Source of the DNA: Microcoleus vaginatus PCC 9802
GTDB taxonomy: Bacteria > Cyanobacteriota > Cyanobacteriia > Cyanobacteriales > Microcoleaceae
Direction: 5' to 3'
DNA length: 64,000 bases
Assembly: GCA_022701275.1 (NCBI GenBank)
Contig: CP031740.1
Coordinates: 2,987,001 to 3,051,000, forward strand
The stretch's first letter is position 1, and every line of letters begins with the position of its first letter. The notes beneath the pieces were generated by a model. It did no database searches. It was not told the DNA's origin and saw only the letters and a list, made by a program, of their open reading frames with translations. Positions 52,541 to 61,820 of this stretch are shown here, piece after piece. Position numbers and translations under genes: made by a program.

Positions 52541-53884
52541 ATGACCGTTAAACCCCGCCGCTATCACATCACTACTTTCGGATGCCAGATGAATAAAGCC
52601 GACTCGGAACGGATGGCCGGCATTCTGGAAAATATGGGCTTTGAGTTCTCGGAAGACCCGAACGAAGCTAGCTTGATTCTCTACAATACTTGCACAATTC
52701 GCGATAATGCCGAACAAAGAGTTTATTCTAACCTAGGAAGGCAAGCTCATCGCAAACGCCAAGAACCAGGTTTAACTTTAATTGTAGCTGGATGCGTGGC
52801 GCAGCAGGAAGGTGAAGCGCTACTGCGGAGAGTGCCGGAATTAGACTTAGTAATGGGGCCACAACACGCTAACCGACTTGAAGATTTGCTGGAACAAGTT
52901 TTTGAGGGCAATCAAGTTGTGGCGACTGAAGCTGTTGAGATTATGGAGGATATTACTAAGCCGCGCCGCGACAGCAAGGTGACTGCTTGGGTGAATGTAA
53001 TTTACGGCTGCAATGAACGCTGCACTTATTGTGTTGTCCCCAATGTTCGCGGGGTTGAACAGTCGCGAATGCCGGAGGCAATTCGGGCGGAAATGGAGGA
53101 TTTGGGCCGTCAAGGTTACAAGGAAGTAACGTTGTTGGGGCAAAATATTGATGCTTACGGACGCGATTTGCCGGGGACAAAACCGGACGGCAGCAACCAG
53201 CATACTTTGACGGATTTGCTTTATTTTGTGCAGGATGTGCCGGGAGTCGATCGCCTCAGATTTGCTACTAGCCACCCGCGCTATTTTACGGAGAGATTGA
53301 TTAAGGCTTGTGCTGAATTACCGCAGGTGTGCGAACATTTTCACATTCCTTTTCAGTCCGGAGATAATGATATTTTGAAAGCGATGTCGCGGGGTTATAC
53401 TCAGGAAAAATACCGCCGGATTATTGATACAATTCGCCGTTATATGCCGGATGCTTCGATTACTGCGGATGCGATCGTCGGTTTTCCTGGCGAGACGGAA
53501 GCGCAGTTTGAGAAGACTCTGAAGTTAATCGAAGATGTTGGTTTCGATTTGGTGAATACTGCTGCTTATTCGCCGCGCCCGGGAACGCCTGCGGCTTTGT
53601 GGGAAAATCAGTTGAGTGAGGAGGTGAAAGCCGATCGCCTGCAACGAATCAATCATGTAGTCACAACAACGGCGATGGAACGATCGCAGCGCTATTTCGG
53701 ACGCACTGAAGAGGTTTTGGTGGAAGTCCAAAATCTGAAAGATTCAACTCAGGTGATGGGACGCACTCGCGGCAATCGTCTCACATTTTTTAAGGGCGAT
53801 ATTGCTGAATTGGCGGGTAAAATTGTGCGGGTTAAAATTACAGATATTCGCGCTTTTAGTTTGACGGGAGAAATGGTGGAATAG
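52541..53884 (+). CDS. miaB: tRNA-2-methylthio-N6-dimethylallyladenosine synthase
   Basis: A 447-residue radical SAM methylthiotransferase. The N-terminal UPF0004 domain has three Cys ([29 protein letters not shown]) for the auxiliary 4Fe-4S cluster. The radical SAM motif is [11 protein letters not shown]-terminal TRAM domain ([24 protein letters not shown]) binds tRNA. It adds a methylthio group to i6A37 of tRNAs that read UNN codons. I chose Met 52541 ([18 protein letters not shown]) over an earlier in-frame Met; the upstream sequence is not conserved. Confidence 0.96.
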   Translation: MTVKPRRYHITTFGCQMNKADSERMAGILENMGFEFSEDPNEASLILYNTCTIRDNAEQRVYSNLGRQAHRKRQEPGLTLIVAGCVAQQEGEALLRRVPELDLVMGPQHANRLEDLLEQVFEGNQVVATEAVEIMEDITKPRRDSKVTAWVNVIYGCNERCTYCVVPNVRGVEQSRMPEAIRAEMEDLGRQGYKEVTLLGQNIDAYGRDLPGTKPDGSNQHTLTDLLYFVQDVPGVDRLRFATSHPRYFTERLIKACAELPQVCEHFHIPFQSGDNDILKAMSRGYTQEKYRRIIDTIRRYMPDASITADAIVGFPGETEAQFEKTLKLIEDVGFDLVNTAAYSPRPGTPAALWENQLSEEVKADRLQRINHVVTTTAMERSQRYFGRTEEVLVEVQNLKDSTQVMGRTRGNRLTFFKGDIAELAGKIVRVKITDIRAFSLTGEMVE

Positions 53885-54413
53885 TTTGGACTTTTGAGTT
53901 TTGGGTTGAACCAAAAATAATGTTTGCCCACTCAATACTCAAAACATAAAGTGTAGAGTGTTAAATCGCAACTAGATTTGTGGGAAGAAGTAATTTAACA
54001 TCAGCAGCAAATTATGCTGAATATAATTCGCATTTTGCTGCCCACAACTCTTCCTAAAAATAAGCATGACTGGAGTATTGAGTTCCGGGAATATCTAAGT
54101 GCGCGAAAAGACGATGAAGGAAATAAACTGTTTCAAGCTAGGGCAAGAAACTGGAATCGAATGCGGAGGGAAATGATGCAATTTTTGAGTAAAGGTGGCT
54201 GTTTGCTGTGGATTCTGGCGACGGTTTAACTGAAAATGACCGGGGGGAATTGAGGCTTTTGACAGGCGGGAGGGGGATTTTAACCGCAGAGATCGCAGAG
54301 GAGAGAGAGGAAGAGTGGAACAGAGGAGATAAATAGTCTTAAAGCGGTTCGTCTCTGCGTTAGCTGCGCTAACTGCGTGTATATTTGTCGAAAAGTCCTA
54401 GGAGTAGTGAAAA
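53885..54413. other. Intergenic region with one doubtful small frame
   Basis: Besides the doubtful 71-residue frame (54014-54229), the region has a purine-rich repeat-like stretch (CGCAGAGATCGCAGAGGAGA, near 54285-54310) of a type scattered in such genomes. Confidence 0.35.
54014..54229 (+). CDS. Doubtful small hypothetical protein
   Basis: A 71-residue frame. The sequence is plausible protein (WSIEFREYLSARKDDEGNKLFQARARNWNRM) with a hydrophobic C-terminus (KGGCLLWILATV), but the ribosome site is weak and there is no recognisable family. It may be real or chance. Confidence 0.3.
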   Translation: MLNIIRILLPTTLPKNKHDWSIEFREYLSARKDDEGNKLFQARARNWNRMRREMMQFLSKGGCLLWILATV

Positions 54414-55484
54414 ATGACAACGATGCGGATCGGGCTATTGTTCGGGGGGCGATCGGGCGAACACGAAGTCTCAATTAGTTCAGCGCGGGCGATCGCCCGT
54501 GCCCTCGCTGCCGACGAAAATGCCTCTAAATACGAAGTTCTGCCCTTTTACATCCAAAAAAACGGCCACTGGCTGTCGGGAACATTACCTCAACAAGTCT
54601 TAGCCAGCGGAAAACCTCTGGAAATAGAGCAAGAACCAGGACAAAACGACTCTCCCGCTGGACAGTTTCCTAATTTTAATGCCGTAGATGTTTGGTTCCC
54701 GGTTTTGCACGGGCCAAACGGCGAAGATGGTACAGTGCAAGGATTGCTGAAATTAATGCAAGTTCCTTTTGTCGGTTCCGGGGTTTTAGGTTCGGCGCTG
54801 GGAATGGATAAAATTGCCATGAAAATGGCTTTTGCTCAGGCTGGTTTGCCACAGGTAAAATACATCGCTGTCAACCGTTCAGAAATCTGGTCTAATCCTT
54901 GCGTTTTCCCCAAACTGTGCGACAAAATTGAAGCTGATTTGGGCTATCCTTGCTTTGTAAAACCCGCTAATTTGGGGTCGTCAGTGGGAATTTCTAAAGC
55001 TCGATCGCGCGCTGAATTAGAAGCAGCTCTCGACAGCGCCGCCAGCTACGACAGGCGGATAATTGTCGAAGCGGGTGTGGTTGCGAGAGAATTAGAATGT
55101 GCAGTTTTGGGTAACGATAATCCCCAAGCTTCAACGGTGGGAGAAATTACTTTCCAAAGCGATTTCTACGACTACGAAACTAAATATACCCAGGGACAAG
55201 CCGACTGCTCAATCCCGGCCAAAGTCAGCGGTGCGATCGTCTCGCAAATCCAAGAAATGGCAGTGCAAGCATTTTTGGCTATAGACGCGGCAGGTTTAGC
55301 GCGAGTAGACTTTTTCTACATTGAATCAACCGGAGAAGTTTTGATTAACGAAATCAACACTTTTCCTGGCTTTACAGCTACCAGTATGTATCCGCAAATG
55401 TGGGCAGCCGACGGCATTTCTTTCCCTGAATTAGTAGACCGTTTAATTCAATTAGCTCTCGAACGGCACGGGGAAAAAGGTTGA
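54414..55484 (+). CDS. ddl: D-alanine--D-alanine ligase
   Basis: A 356-residue ATP-grasp enzyme. Start [31 protein letters not shown] gives the family N-terminus; then [38 protein letters not shown] (ATP loop) and the closing [22 protein letters not shown] (Mg2+ ligands). It makes D-Ala-D-Ala for peptidoglycan. The length fits the longer DdlA-like type. Rich in HIP1 sites; a core gene. The upstream repeat at about 54285 is not part of it. Confidence 0.96.
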   Translation: MTTMRIGLLFGGRSGEHEVSISSARAIARALAADENASKYEVLPFYIQKNGHWLSGTLPQQVLASGKPLEIEQEPGQNDSPAGQFPNFNAVDVWFPVLHGPNGEDGTVQGLLKLMQVPFVGSGVLGSALGMDKIAMKMAFAQAGLPQVKYIAVNRSEIWSNPCVFPKLCDKIEADLGYPCFVKPANLGSSVGISKARSRAELEAALDSAASYDRRIIVEAGVVARELECAVLGNDNPQASTVGEITFQSDFYDYETKYTQGQADCSIPAKVSGAIVSQIQEMAVQAFLAIDAAGLARVDFFYIESTGEVLINEINTFPGFTATSMYPQMWAADGISFPELVDRLIQLALERHGEKG

Positions 55485-55746
55485 ATTGCGAGCCGCAAAC
55501 AGTTTGCCTGCCAACAGCAAAGAATATTTTTTTCGCAGGTAATATATCCATATCAGCGGAAACGATATAACATGGTTGTGGCAGGCACTGCCTGCCAGCA
55601 ACCCAATTTCCGCTGGGGGTCGATGGACTGGGAATTTTCAGCAGTGGGGTATAAATTAAATGCACCCTAAAATGTTTAAGCGAGAACGGCGAATAGCAGC
55701 GTCAATCTCACATCTGGCATCTCAAAATTTAACTCGGTTAACTTAG

Positions 55747-56829
55747 ATGAGACGTTTCACTCAACTGCCGCAGTGGTGGACTTACGGACTGGTATTTCCC
55801 CTAGCGGTACTCAACTGCTGGTTAGCCCTCCTAGTCTTTGAATATTTTCGCGCCCTGATTACAGTTTTGGTAGTCGCTACAGTGCTGTCTTTTTTGCTAG
55901 ATTATCCAGTGCGCTTTCTGCACAGATACGGCTTGAAGCGCGATCGAGCAGTTTTGTCGGTATTGTTTTTGACTTTACTGCTATTGGTGGTTTTAGGTCT
56001 GACTCTAGCCCCCATTCTGCTAAACCAAATTACTGAACTTGCCACCCGACTGCCGACTTGGATAGTTTCTGGCACAGAACAGATTGAAGCGTTCAACAAG
56101 TGGGCGGAAAATCGCAATCTCCGCATTGATGTTAGCGGTTTGACTACCAAATTGAGCGATCGACTTTCAGCTCAGTTGCAGTCTCTCACTGGCGAAATTC
56201 TCAAATTTGGCTTGGGTGCTGCAGACAGTCTGTTGAATTTCCTCCTCACAATAGTCGTGACATTCTACTTGCTCTTGCACGGCGATCGCGTCTGGGAAGG
56301 ATTGTTTAAATGGTTTCCCTCCAAGCTGAGCCTTCAATTGCGAGAGTTGCTGGCGCGAAGCTTCCACAACTACTTCGTCGGGCAAGCAACTTTGGCGGGT
56401 TTGATGGGACTGTCTATCACTGTTGTTTTTTTAATTTTGCGAGTTCCCTTCGGACTTCTGTTCGGTTTGGGTGTGGGTGTAATGACTATGATTCCCTTCG
56501 GGGCACCTTTCAGTATTTGCATTGTCAGTTTGCTGATCACATTAAACAACTTTTGGCTCGGCGTCACAGTTTTAGCTGTCGCTACAGTAATTGAGCAAAT
56601 AATTGAAAGCGGGGTTGCTCCTCGGTTATTAGGCGGTTTTATCGGTCTCAATCCTGTGTGGATTTTGGTGGCGCTGCTGGTGGGGGTTAAGGTGGCAGGA
56701 GTAGCAGGTTTGTTAGTTGCTGTGCCGATGGCTGGTTTTATTAAGAATACTGTTGATGTTTTGGAAATTTCGAGGAACAAGTCGAAGGAAATCGATTCGG
56801 TTAGTTCCATTGAACCTATGGAGCAATAA
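55747..56829 (+). CDS. AI-2E family transporter
   Basis: A 360-residue membrane protein with about eight helices. The PF01594 features are present: N-terminal helices, a soluble loop (LATRLPTWIVSGTEQIEAFNKWAENRN), a conserved VVTFYLLLHGDRVWEGLFKWFPS and the C-terminal helical pair with MTMIPFGAPFS and FIGLNPVWILVALLVGVKVAGVAGLLVAVPMAGFIK. The family exports various solutes; the AI-2 link is from E. coli TqsA and should not be assumed. Basic and acidic termini flank the helices. Single gene. Confidence 0.9.
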   Translation: MRRFTQLPQWWTYGLVFPLAVLNCWLALLVFEYFRALITVLVVATVLSFLLDYPVRFLHRYGLKRDRAVLSVLFLTLLLLVVLGLTLAPILLNQITELATRLPTWIVSGTEQIEAFNKWAENRNLRIDVSGLTTKLSDRLSAQLQSLTGEILKFGLGAADSLLNFLLTIVVTFYLLLHGDRVWEGLFKWFPSKLSLQLRELLARSFHNYFVGQATLAGLMGLSITVVFLILRVPFGLLFGLGVGVMTMIPFGAPFSICIVSLLITLNNFWLGVTVLAVATVIEQIIESGVAPRLLGGFIGLNPVWILVALLVGVKVAGVAGLLVAVPMAGFIKNTVDVLEISRNKSKEIDSVSSIEPMEQ

Positions 56830-57425
56830 AATTCCTCCATAGGTTCAAATTTTAGATTTGAAGAGAGTTTTTGCAGGCTATTTGACTTCGGTTTAGTTGG
56901 TACTTTAGCTTGAGGCTTTAGAGGTTTTTTACTTCCTGCTTTAGGGTGAGGCTTTCCGGTGCTTTAGCTGCTATCCTTCCTGGATGCAGGCGGGATCAAA
57001 AACCCCGTTTCTAGGTTAACGTCGAGCGCTCACAACGAAGATTTTGCGTAGAAACCTGGTTTTTTTGAGTGCAGGATTGTTGTTGACTTCGGATATCAAT
57101 CCTGTGAAAAGTTTGCGGGAAATACGGAATATGCGAGCTGGCTAGCGTAGTTTGTATTATCGCACTCAGGCGGTAATTCGCCCGTGAAGACCCAGTTCGA
57201 TCACACTCAAAAGCTGGAATTCACAAACAATTTGCCTGCGACTGTCCGGTTTCTACCCCAGCTTGTAGGGTAAACCCCACCAGTCAAGCAGAGCTCATCA
57301 ATGCTTGAATTAAAATTAAAGAACCTTTAGGTCTAATTTAATTACAGTAGGTGCTAAAAATGCAAAACCATAATTATAACTCTCGCTCTAACTCTCACCA
57401 AATCAATACTCTATCAACCAAAAAT
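56830..57425. other. Intergenic region with hairpin
   Basis: About 520 bases before the HtrA gene hold no clear frame. A long-range inverted repeat CGTTTCTA ... TAGAAACCTGGTTTTTTT (57008-57068) with a T-run could act as a terminator. Another 75 bases to 57425 would be coding only if the upstream Met at 57351 were used. Confidence 0.4.
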
Positions 57426-58649
57426 ATGCCTGCTACAACTGTGCGTTCTCGCCGTTTTTATTTGCCGAAAAAACTTGCTTTTTTATCCCTCATTTTGCTC
57501 GGTTCCACCGCAACTGTTGGGTGCAACGCCATAACTTCTCAAGTTCCTGGAAGTTCTAACGCCATTCAAGCTGAACCTTCAACTACAGCGCCAATCTCAG
57601 CATTGCCGGCGAATATACTGCCCTCTCAAGACTCTAATTTTGTCACTAAAGTTGTGCAGGAAGTCGGCCCGGCAGTGGTGCGGATCAATTCGTCTCGCAC
57701 GGTGACGAACCAAGTTCCAGAGGAGATACCCGAGCAATTCCGCCGCTTCTTCGGTTCAGAATCTCCGATTGCGCCGGGAAATCGGGTAGAACGGGGTTCC
57801 GGTTCGGGTTTTGTTTTTGGTTCTGATGGCCGCATTTTGACTAACGCTCACGTCGTTAACGGGGCGGATACGGTGACGGTAAAACTGAAGGATGGCCGCG
57901 AATTTGTCGGCAAAGTTTTAGGCGTAGATACAGTTACTGATGTGGCTGTTGTTAAAATAGAAGCTAACAATTTGCCTGTGGTGAGTTTGGGCAAATCTGA
58001 AGAGTTACAGCCGGGAGAATGGGCGATCGCGATCGGCAATCCCCTCGGTTTGGACAATACTGTGACTGTGGGCATTATTAGCGCTACAGGCCGTTCTAGC
58101 GCCGATGTCGGTGTTCCTGACAAGCGCGTCAGCTTTATTCAAACCGACGCTGCGATCAATCCCGGCAATTCCGGCGGCCCGCTGCTGAACCAGCGCGGTC
58201 AAGTTATCGGCATGAATACGGCGATTATTCAAGGCGCTCAAGGATTGGGTTTTGCTATTCCGATCGATCGAGCACAACAAATTGCCGACCAATTAGTAAC
58301 AGCAGGAAAAGCCGAACATCCTTATCTCGGCGTTCGGATGTTGAGCATTACTCCCGAAATCAAGAGAGAATTTAATCAAAATCCCAACACCAAATTGAGG
58401 CTGACTGAAGATAAAGGCGTGTTAGTTTTGGGAGTTGCGAAAAATTCTCCAGCGGCACAAGCTGGAGTTCGCCTTGCCGATGTCATCAAGAAAATCAACG
58501 GTAAAGAAGTCAGCGATGCTGGCAGCGTACAAGAAATTGTTGAGAAAAGTACCGTGGGCAGCGATCTGCAGCTTGAATTAAGCCGCGGCGGACAACCTGT
58601 CACTGTGGCGGTGAAAGCGGGTGCTTTTCCAGCGGAGCAGCAGCAGTAG
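57426..58649 (+). CDS. HtrA/Deg family serine protease with PDZ domain
   Basis: A 407-residue protease from Met 57426 (MPATTVRSRRFYLPKK); the frame is open to 57351 but that part (NHNYNSRSNSHQ) is low-complexity. A signal segment (LAFLSLILLGSTATVGC) directs it to the periplasm or lumen. The trypsin-like domain has the triad: His in ILTNAHVV, Asp in DVAVVKI and Ser in NPGNSGGPL. One PDZ domain follows (GVLVLGVAKNSPAAQAGVRLADVIKKINGKEV). This is the HhoA-type layout in cyanobacteria, for envelope protein quality control. It is followed by tandem MITE-like hairpins. Confidence 0.94.
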   Translation: MPATTVRSRRFYLPKKLAFLSLILLGSTATVGCNAITSQVPGSSNAIQAEPSTTAPISALPANILPSQDSNFVTKVVQEVGPAVVRINSSRTVTNQVPEEIPEQFRRFFGSESPIAPGNRVERGSGSGFVFGSDGRILTNAHVVNGADTVTVKLKDGREFVGKVLGVDTVTDVAVVKIEANNLPVVSLGKSEELQPGEWAIAIGNPLGLDNTVTVGIISATGRSSADVGVPDKRVSFIQTDAAINPGNSGGPLLNQRGQVIGMNTAIIQGAQGLGFAIPIDRAQQIADQLVTAGKAEHPYLGVRMLSITPEIKREFNQNPNTKLRLTEDKGVLVLGVAKNSPAAQAGVRLADVIKKINGKEVSDAGSVQEIVEKSTVGSDLQLELSRGGQPVTVAVKAGAFPAEQQQ

Positions 58650-58672
58650 AATAGTTGATTGAAACTTATATC

Positions 58673-58780
58673 TTGCACCATTGTCAATAATCCTTTTATG
58701 AACAGGCAAGATGCCTGTTCCACAAGAAAATTTATCTCTTGTGGAACGGGCATCTTGCCCGTTCTTGAGAATGGTGCAAG
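58673..58780. repeat. MITE-like inverted repeat, copy 1 of tandem
   Basis: Ends TTGCACCATTGTCAA and TTGAGAATGGTGCAA, with inner arms AACAGGCAAGATGCCTGTTC and GAACGGGCATCTTGCCCGTT. Length 107-108. Confidence 0.65.
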
Positions 58781-58801
58781 AGGTGAGTTTTAACTCATAT
58801 G

Positions 58802-58909
58802 TTGCACCATTGTCAATAATCCTTTTATGAACAGGCAAGATGCCTGTTCCACAAGAAAATTTATCTTTTGTGGAACGGGCATCTTGCCCGTTCTTGACAA
58901 TGGTGCAAG
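58802..58909. repeat. MITE-like inverted repeat, copy 2 of tandem
   Basis: Nearly identical to copy 1 (same ends and arms), 21 bases downstream of it. The pair may act as a double terminator for the HtrA gene. Confidence 0.65.
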
Positions 58910-59024
58910 ATTTAAGTTTTAACCGAATTGTGCTGTGAGATGGGGTTTAAACCCCGGCGGGATGTGGGGGGTACTCGTTATAGTAAGTTACCATAATTTA
59001 TAGGGGTTATTAAGAGGTAGAAAA

Positions 59025-59897
59025 ATGGCTAACATTAATCGGAGGCGTACTGAAAATATTAACGGTAATTTTTATGTAGACAGTACCTGCATTGACTGTG
59101 ATACTTGTCGGTGGATGGCACCTGAAGTATTTACTCAAGAGGGAGAACAGTCTGCGGTTTACCACCAGCCAACTAATGAAGCTGAAGAAATGCGATCGCT
59201 CGCGGCTCTTTTGTCTTGTCCCACAAGTTCGATCGGCACTGTTGAAAAACCGAAAAAAATCAAAGAAGTTCAGCAAAATTTGCCCGCACTCGTAGCAGAA
59301 AATGTCTATCACTGCGGCTACCACTCAGAGAAATCCTACGCCGCGGCCAGCTATTTAATTGTCCGTCCCAATGGCAATATTTTAGTTGATTCTCCCCGTT
59401 TTGTGCCGCCGCTAGTCAAAAACATAGAAGCAATGGGCGGCATTCGCTATATGTACTTGACTCACCGCGACGATGTGGCAGATCATCAACAATACCACGA
59501 TTATTTTGGGTGCGATCGCATTCTCCATGCTGACGAAATTAACGCAGGTACTCGCAGTGTAGAAATTCAATTGTCGGGCCGTGAACCCCATCAAATCGCA
59601 GATGATTTGTTGATTATACCTGTTCCCGGTCACACGAAAGGTCACACAGTTTTGCTTTACAATAACAAGTTTTTGTTCAGCGGCGATCATCTTGCTTGGT
59701 CGGAAAGTTTGCAGCAGCTAGTTGGCTTTCGCGAAGTCTGTTGGTATTCTTGGCCGGAACAAATCAAATCTATGCATAATTTGGCTAATTATGACTTTGA
59801 ATGGGTGTTGCCGGGACACGGCCGCAGGTATTATGCCGATCGAGGAACCATGCGCGAGCAAATGCAACAGTGTATTGCTTGGATGGTCGATTCTTAA
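59025..59897 (+). CDS. Ferredoxin-MBL fold metallo-hydrolase
   Basis: A 290-residue fusion. Residues 20-75 resemble a single-cluster ferredoxin (YVDSTCIDCDTCRWMAPEVF ... ALLSCPTSSIG; four Cys in place). Residues 90-285 are a metallo-beta-lactamase domain, with YLTHRDDVADHQQYHDYFG (H-x-D-D variant of HxHxDH), PVPGHTKGHTV, FLFSGDHLAW and VLPGHGRRYYAD. Such ferredoxin-MBL proteins are known in cyanobacteria and plants but their substrate is not settled. The first metal motif departs from HxHxDH (HRDDVADH), as in other members. Starts at 59025 after a ribosome site. Confidence 0.9.
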   Translation: MANINRRRTENINGNFYVDSTCIDCDTCRWMAPEVFTQEGEQSAVYHQPTNEAEEMRSLAALLSCPTSSIGTVEKPKKIKEVQQNLPALVAENVYHCGYHSEKSYAAASYLIVRPNGNILVDSPRFVPPLVKNIEAMGGIRYMYLTHRDDVADHQQYHDYFGCDRILHADEINAGTRSVEIQLSGREPHQIADDLLIIPVPGHTKGHTVLLYNNKFLFSGDHLAWSESLQQLVGFREVCWYSWPEQIKSMHNLANYDFEWVLPGHGRRYYADRGTMREQMQQCIAWMVDS

Positions 59898-59902
59898 TAG
59901 AT

Positions 59903-59960
59903 ACTCGGCGGTTGAAACCGCTACTACACACCCAAAGTCCGCCTAGGCGGACTAAGAATA
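59903..59960. repeat. Dispersed two-hairpin repeat
   Basis: CTCGGCGGTTGAAACCGCTA then GTCCGCCTAGGCGGACTAAG. This is the most complete copy and shows the two palindromes clearly. It lies just after the MBL gene stop. Confidence 0.6.
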
Positions 59961-59974
59961 AGAGGGATTTTGTA

Positions 59975-61654
59975 TTACGCTTTGGGAATCGCCACCAAAG
60001 TCATAGAATTAGCCGGGTAAGTTGCCTGAAATCCAGTACCACTGGCACCTAAATCGCTCTGACGGACGATCGCCCCCAAATTCCCTTCACTGTAAGTGTA
60101 AAATTGAGCTTTCCCCGCAGGTTTAAATCCTTTTAAACTCAATTTGCTAGTCAAATTGTTGTTGGTTTTATTAATAATTACCAGCGTCAGAGTACCATCA
60201 CTGCTGCGATCGGCTGCGTAGATTGACACAAGTCCCTGATCTTGGCTAAGCGATCGCACCCAAGTATCGCCATACTTACCGCCCTTACCGTCGTAATTCA
60301 TGTACATTCGGAAAGCATAGGCCCCCGGTTCCGAAGACTTAGGAGGCCCCCATAGCGTCGCTAAATCCACTTGTTCCCGCCCAAAAATCCCCAGTACATC
60401 GGCTTGGGCTAATGCCCCGTTAATTGACTCTAAACCGCCCCAATTGTATTCAGTAATCGCGAGTTTTGTACCTGGATAATCTTCCTTGATCCACTCTCGA
60501 AACCGGGGAAGGATTGTTAATGGCGGATTGTATTTTCCTATCCAACTTTCATCAGTATAGGTAGTATCCCACAGAGAACGAGTCGATCGCAGTCGTAGCG
60601 CTTGGGTTTTGGCATCGCCGGCGGGACAATTGGCCAAACAGGTATCGTTCGCCGCAGGATAGTAGTGTTCGTCGAAATAGTCGAGAATCCGAACACCTTT
60701 CTGCTGTTCGTAAGCGCGCATTTGTTGCAAGTACCACCGCGCAAACCAGACACCGCCGTGTTTTTCACGATCGCCTTTTACCAGAGAGTCCACATAGACA
60801 GGCCAGCCAAAATCCGACGGGCCGAGTACCTTAGCAGTGGGCTCTGTAGCTTTTACCATTGACGCATATTGATAAGTGCGATCGCGCAATTCATCGTAAC
60901 TTGTCGGTTCTGGATGAACATCGCGGTGAGTATTTCCCCAGCCGCTTGGTTCGTTGTCCATTTGATAAATTTGCACACCGCCGTTAGTAGCAGTACCGTG
61001 GGTTTTAACTAAGTGTTGAACCCAAGCTTGTTGAAAAGCTGGGTCGCTAATAATACTGACATCAAGGCGATTATTATCAGTTATCAAAGTGCCGTCGGGA
61101 CGCTTACCGTTGCCGCACTTATCGCCTTCTGGAAAAATGTAGGGGTTTGTTTTTTCTTGCGGGCCGTATTTGGATACTCTAAAGCCACAGTTCCAAGTGC
61201 TAAATTTATTTACATAGCCAATCATCGGAATAGTAACAATACTTTTGCTGCCGTTTTGGCGGTTAGTTTTGATAATTTTCTCTATAGAATCGCCGGGAAC
61301 AGGATTTTTATTGTCGCCGCCACCCACGAAAAAAAAGTCGTCCCCGCTGTTGGAAGAATCGACTAGCCAATTGTAACGGCTAGTCTGATTTCCTCCCCAG
61401 CGTGCTACTGGAATTGGCAACTCTTGGGTGAGGGCTGGATCGATAAAATCGTTCATACCATAGATGTCGGGACTTATGGAATGTCGATCGGCTGTAACAT
61501 CAACAGATAAAGGCGGGCCGATAGTCTGGGCGATCGCCATTTTGATGTAAGCTGCTGTTGCTACCACCCCCAAAGCAGCCAAAACACCTAACAATAATAG
61601 GATAATCCAACGCGGTTTATTTTCGCGAGCAAGCCACAAAAATCGTCTATTCAT
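59975..61654 (-). CDS. Membrane-anchored glycoside hydrolase, GH44 type
   Basis: A 559-residue protein. A single N-terminal membrane helix (WIILLLLGVLAALGVVATAAYI) anchors it. The GH44 domain starts SISPDIYGMNDFIDPALTQELPIPVARWGGNQTSRYNW. The acid/base Glu is in YQMDNEPSGWG and the nucleophile Glu in LAITEYNWGG. A C-terminal beta-sandwich (LTLVIINKTNNNLTSKLSLKGF) completes the fold. GH44 enzymes are endoglucanases or xyloglucanases; in a cyanobacterium a role in remodelling its own cellulose or exopolysaccharide is more likely than plant wall breakdown. Minus strand, no operon partner. Confidence 0.91.
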   Translation of the reverse strand: MNRRFLWLARENKPRWIILLLLGVLAALGVVATAAYIKMAIAQTIGPPLSVDVTADRHSISPDIYGMNDFIDPALTQELPIPVARWGGNQTSRYNWLVDSSNSGDDFFFVGGGDNKNPVPGDSIEKIIKTNRQNGSKSIVTIPMIGYVNKFSTWNCGFRVSKYGPQEKTNPYIFPEGDKCGNGKRPDGTLITDNNRLDVSIISDPAFQQAWVQHLVKTHGTATNGGVQIYQMDNEPSGWGNTHRDVHPEPTSYDELRDRTYQYASMVKATEPTAKVLGPSDFGWPVYVDSLVKGDREKHGGVWFARWYLQQMRAYEQQKGVRILDYFDEHYYPAANDTCLANCPAGDAKTQALRLRSTRSLWDTTYTDESWIGKYNPPLTILPRFREWIKEDYPGTKLAITEYNWGGLESINGALAQADVLGIFGREQVDLATLWGPPKSSEPGAYAFRMYMNYDGKGGKYGDTWVRSLSQDQGLVSIYAADRSSDGTLTLVIINKTNNNLTSKLSLKGFKPAGKAQFYTYSEGNLGAIVRQSDLGASGTGFQATYPANSMTLVAIPKA

Positions 61655-61751
61655 TTTTTATTTTACCTGGGGATGTTTAGATTATTGTATTACATTGTTT
61701 TCGGCGCGTTTATCTAGCTTGATAAGCTGTTATACATTTAAATTTATTTTT

Positions 61752-61806
61752 TGGGCGGGCTAGAAGCACCCCACAAGAGTATACGTGTAAGGTGCCCATT
61801 GCCCAC
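61752..61806. repeat. Dispersed GC-rich hairpin repeat
   Basis: GGGCGGGCTAGAAGCACCCC and CCCATTGCCCACCC; the first matches the reverse complement of 32311-32337. Confidence 0.45.
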
Positions 61807-61820
61807 CCGGAGAGACTTAT

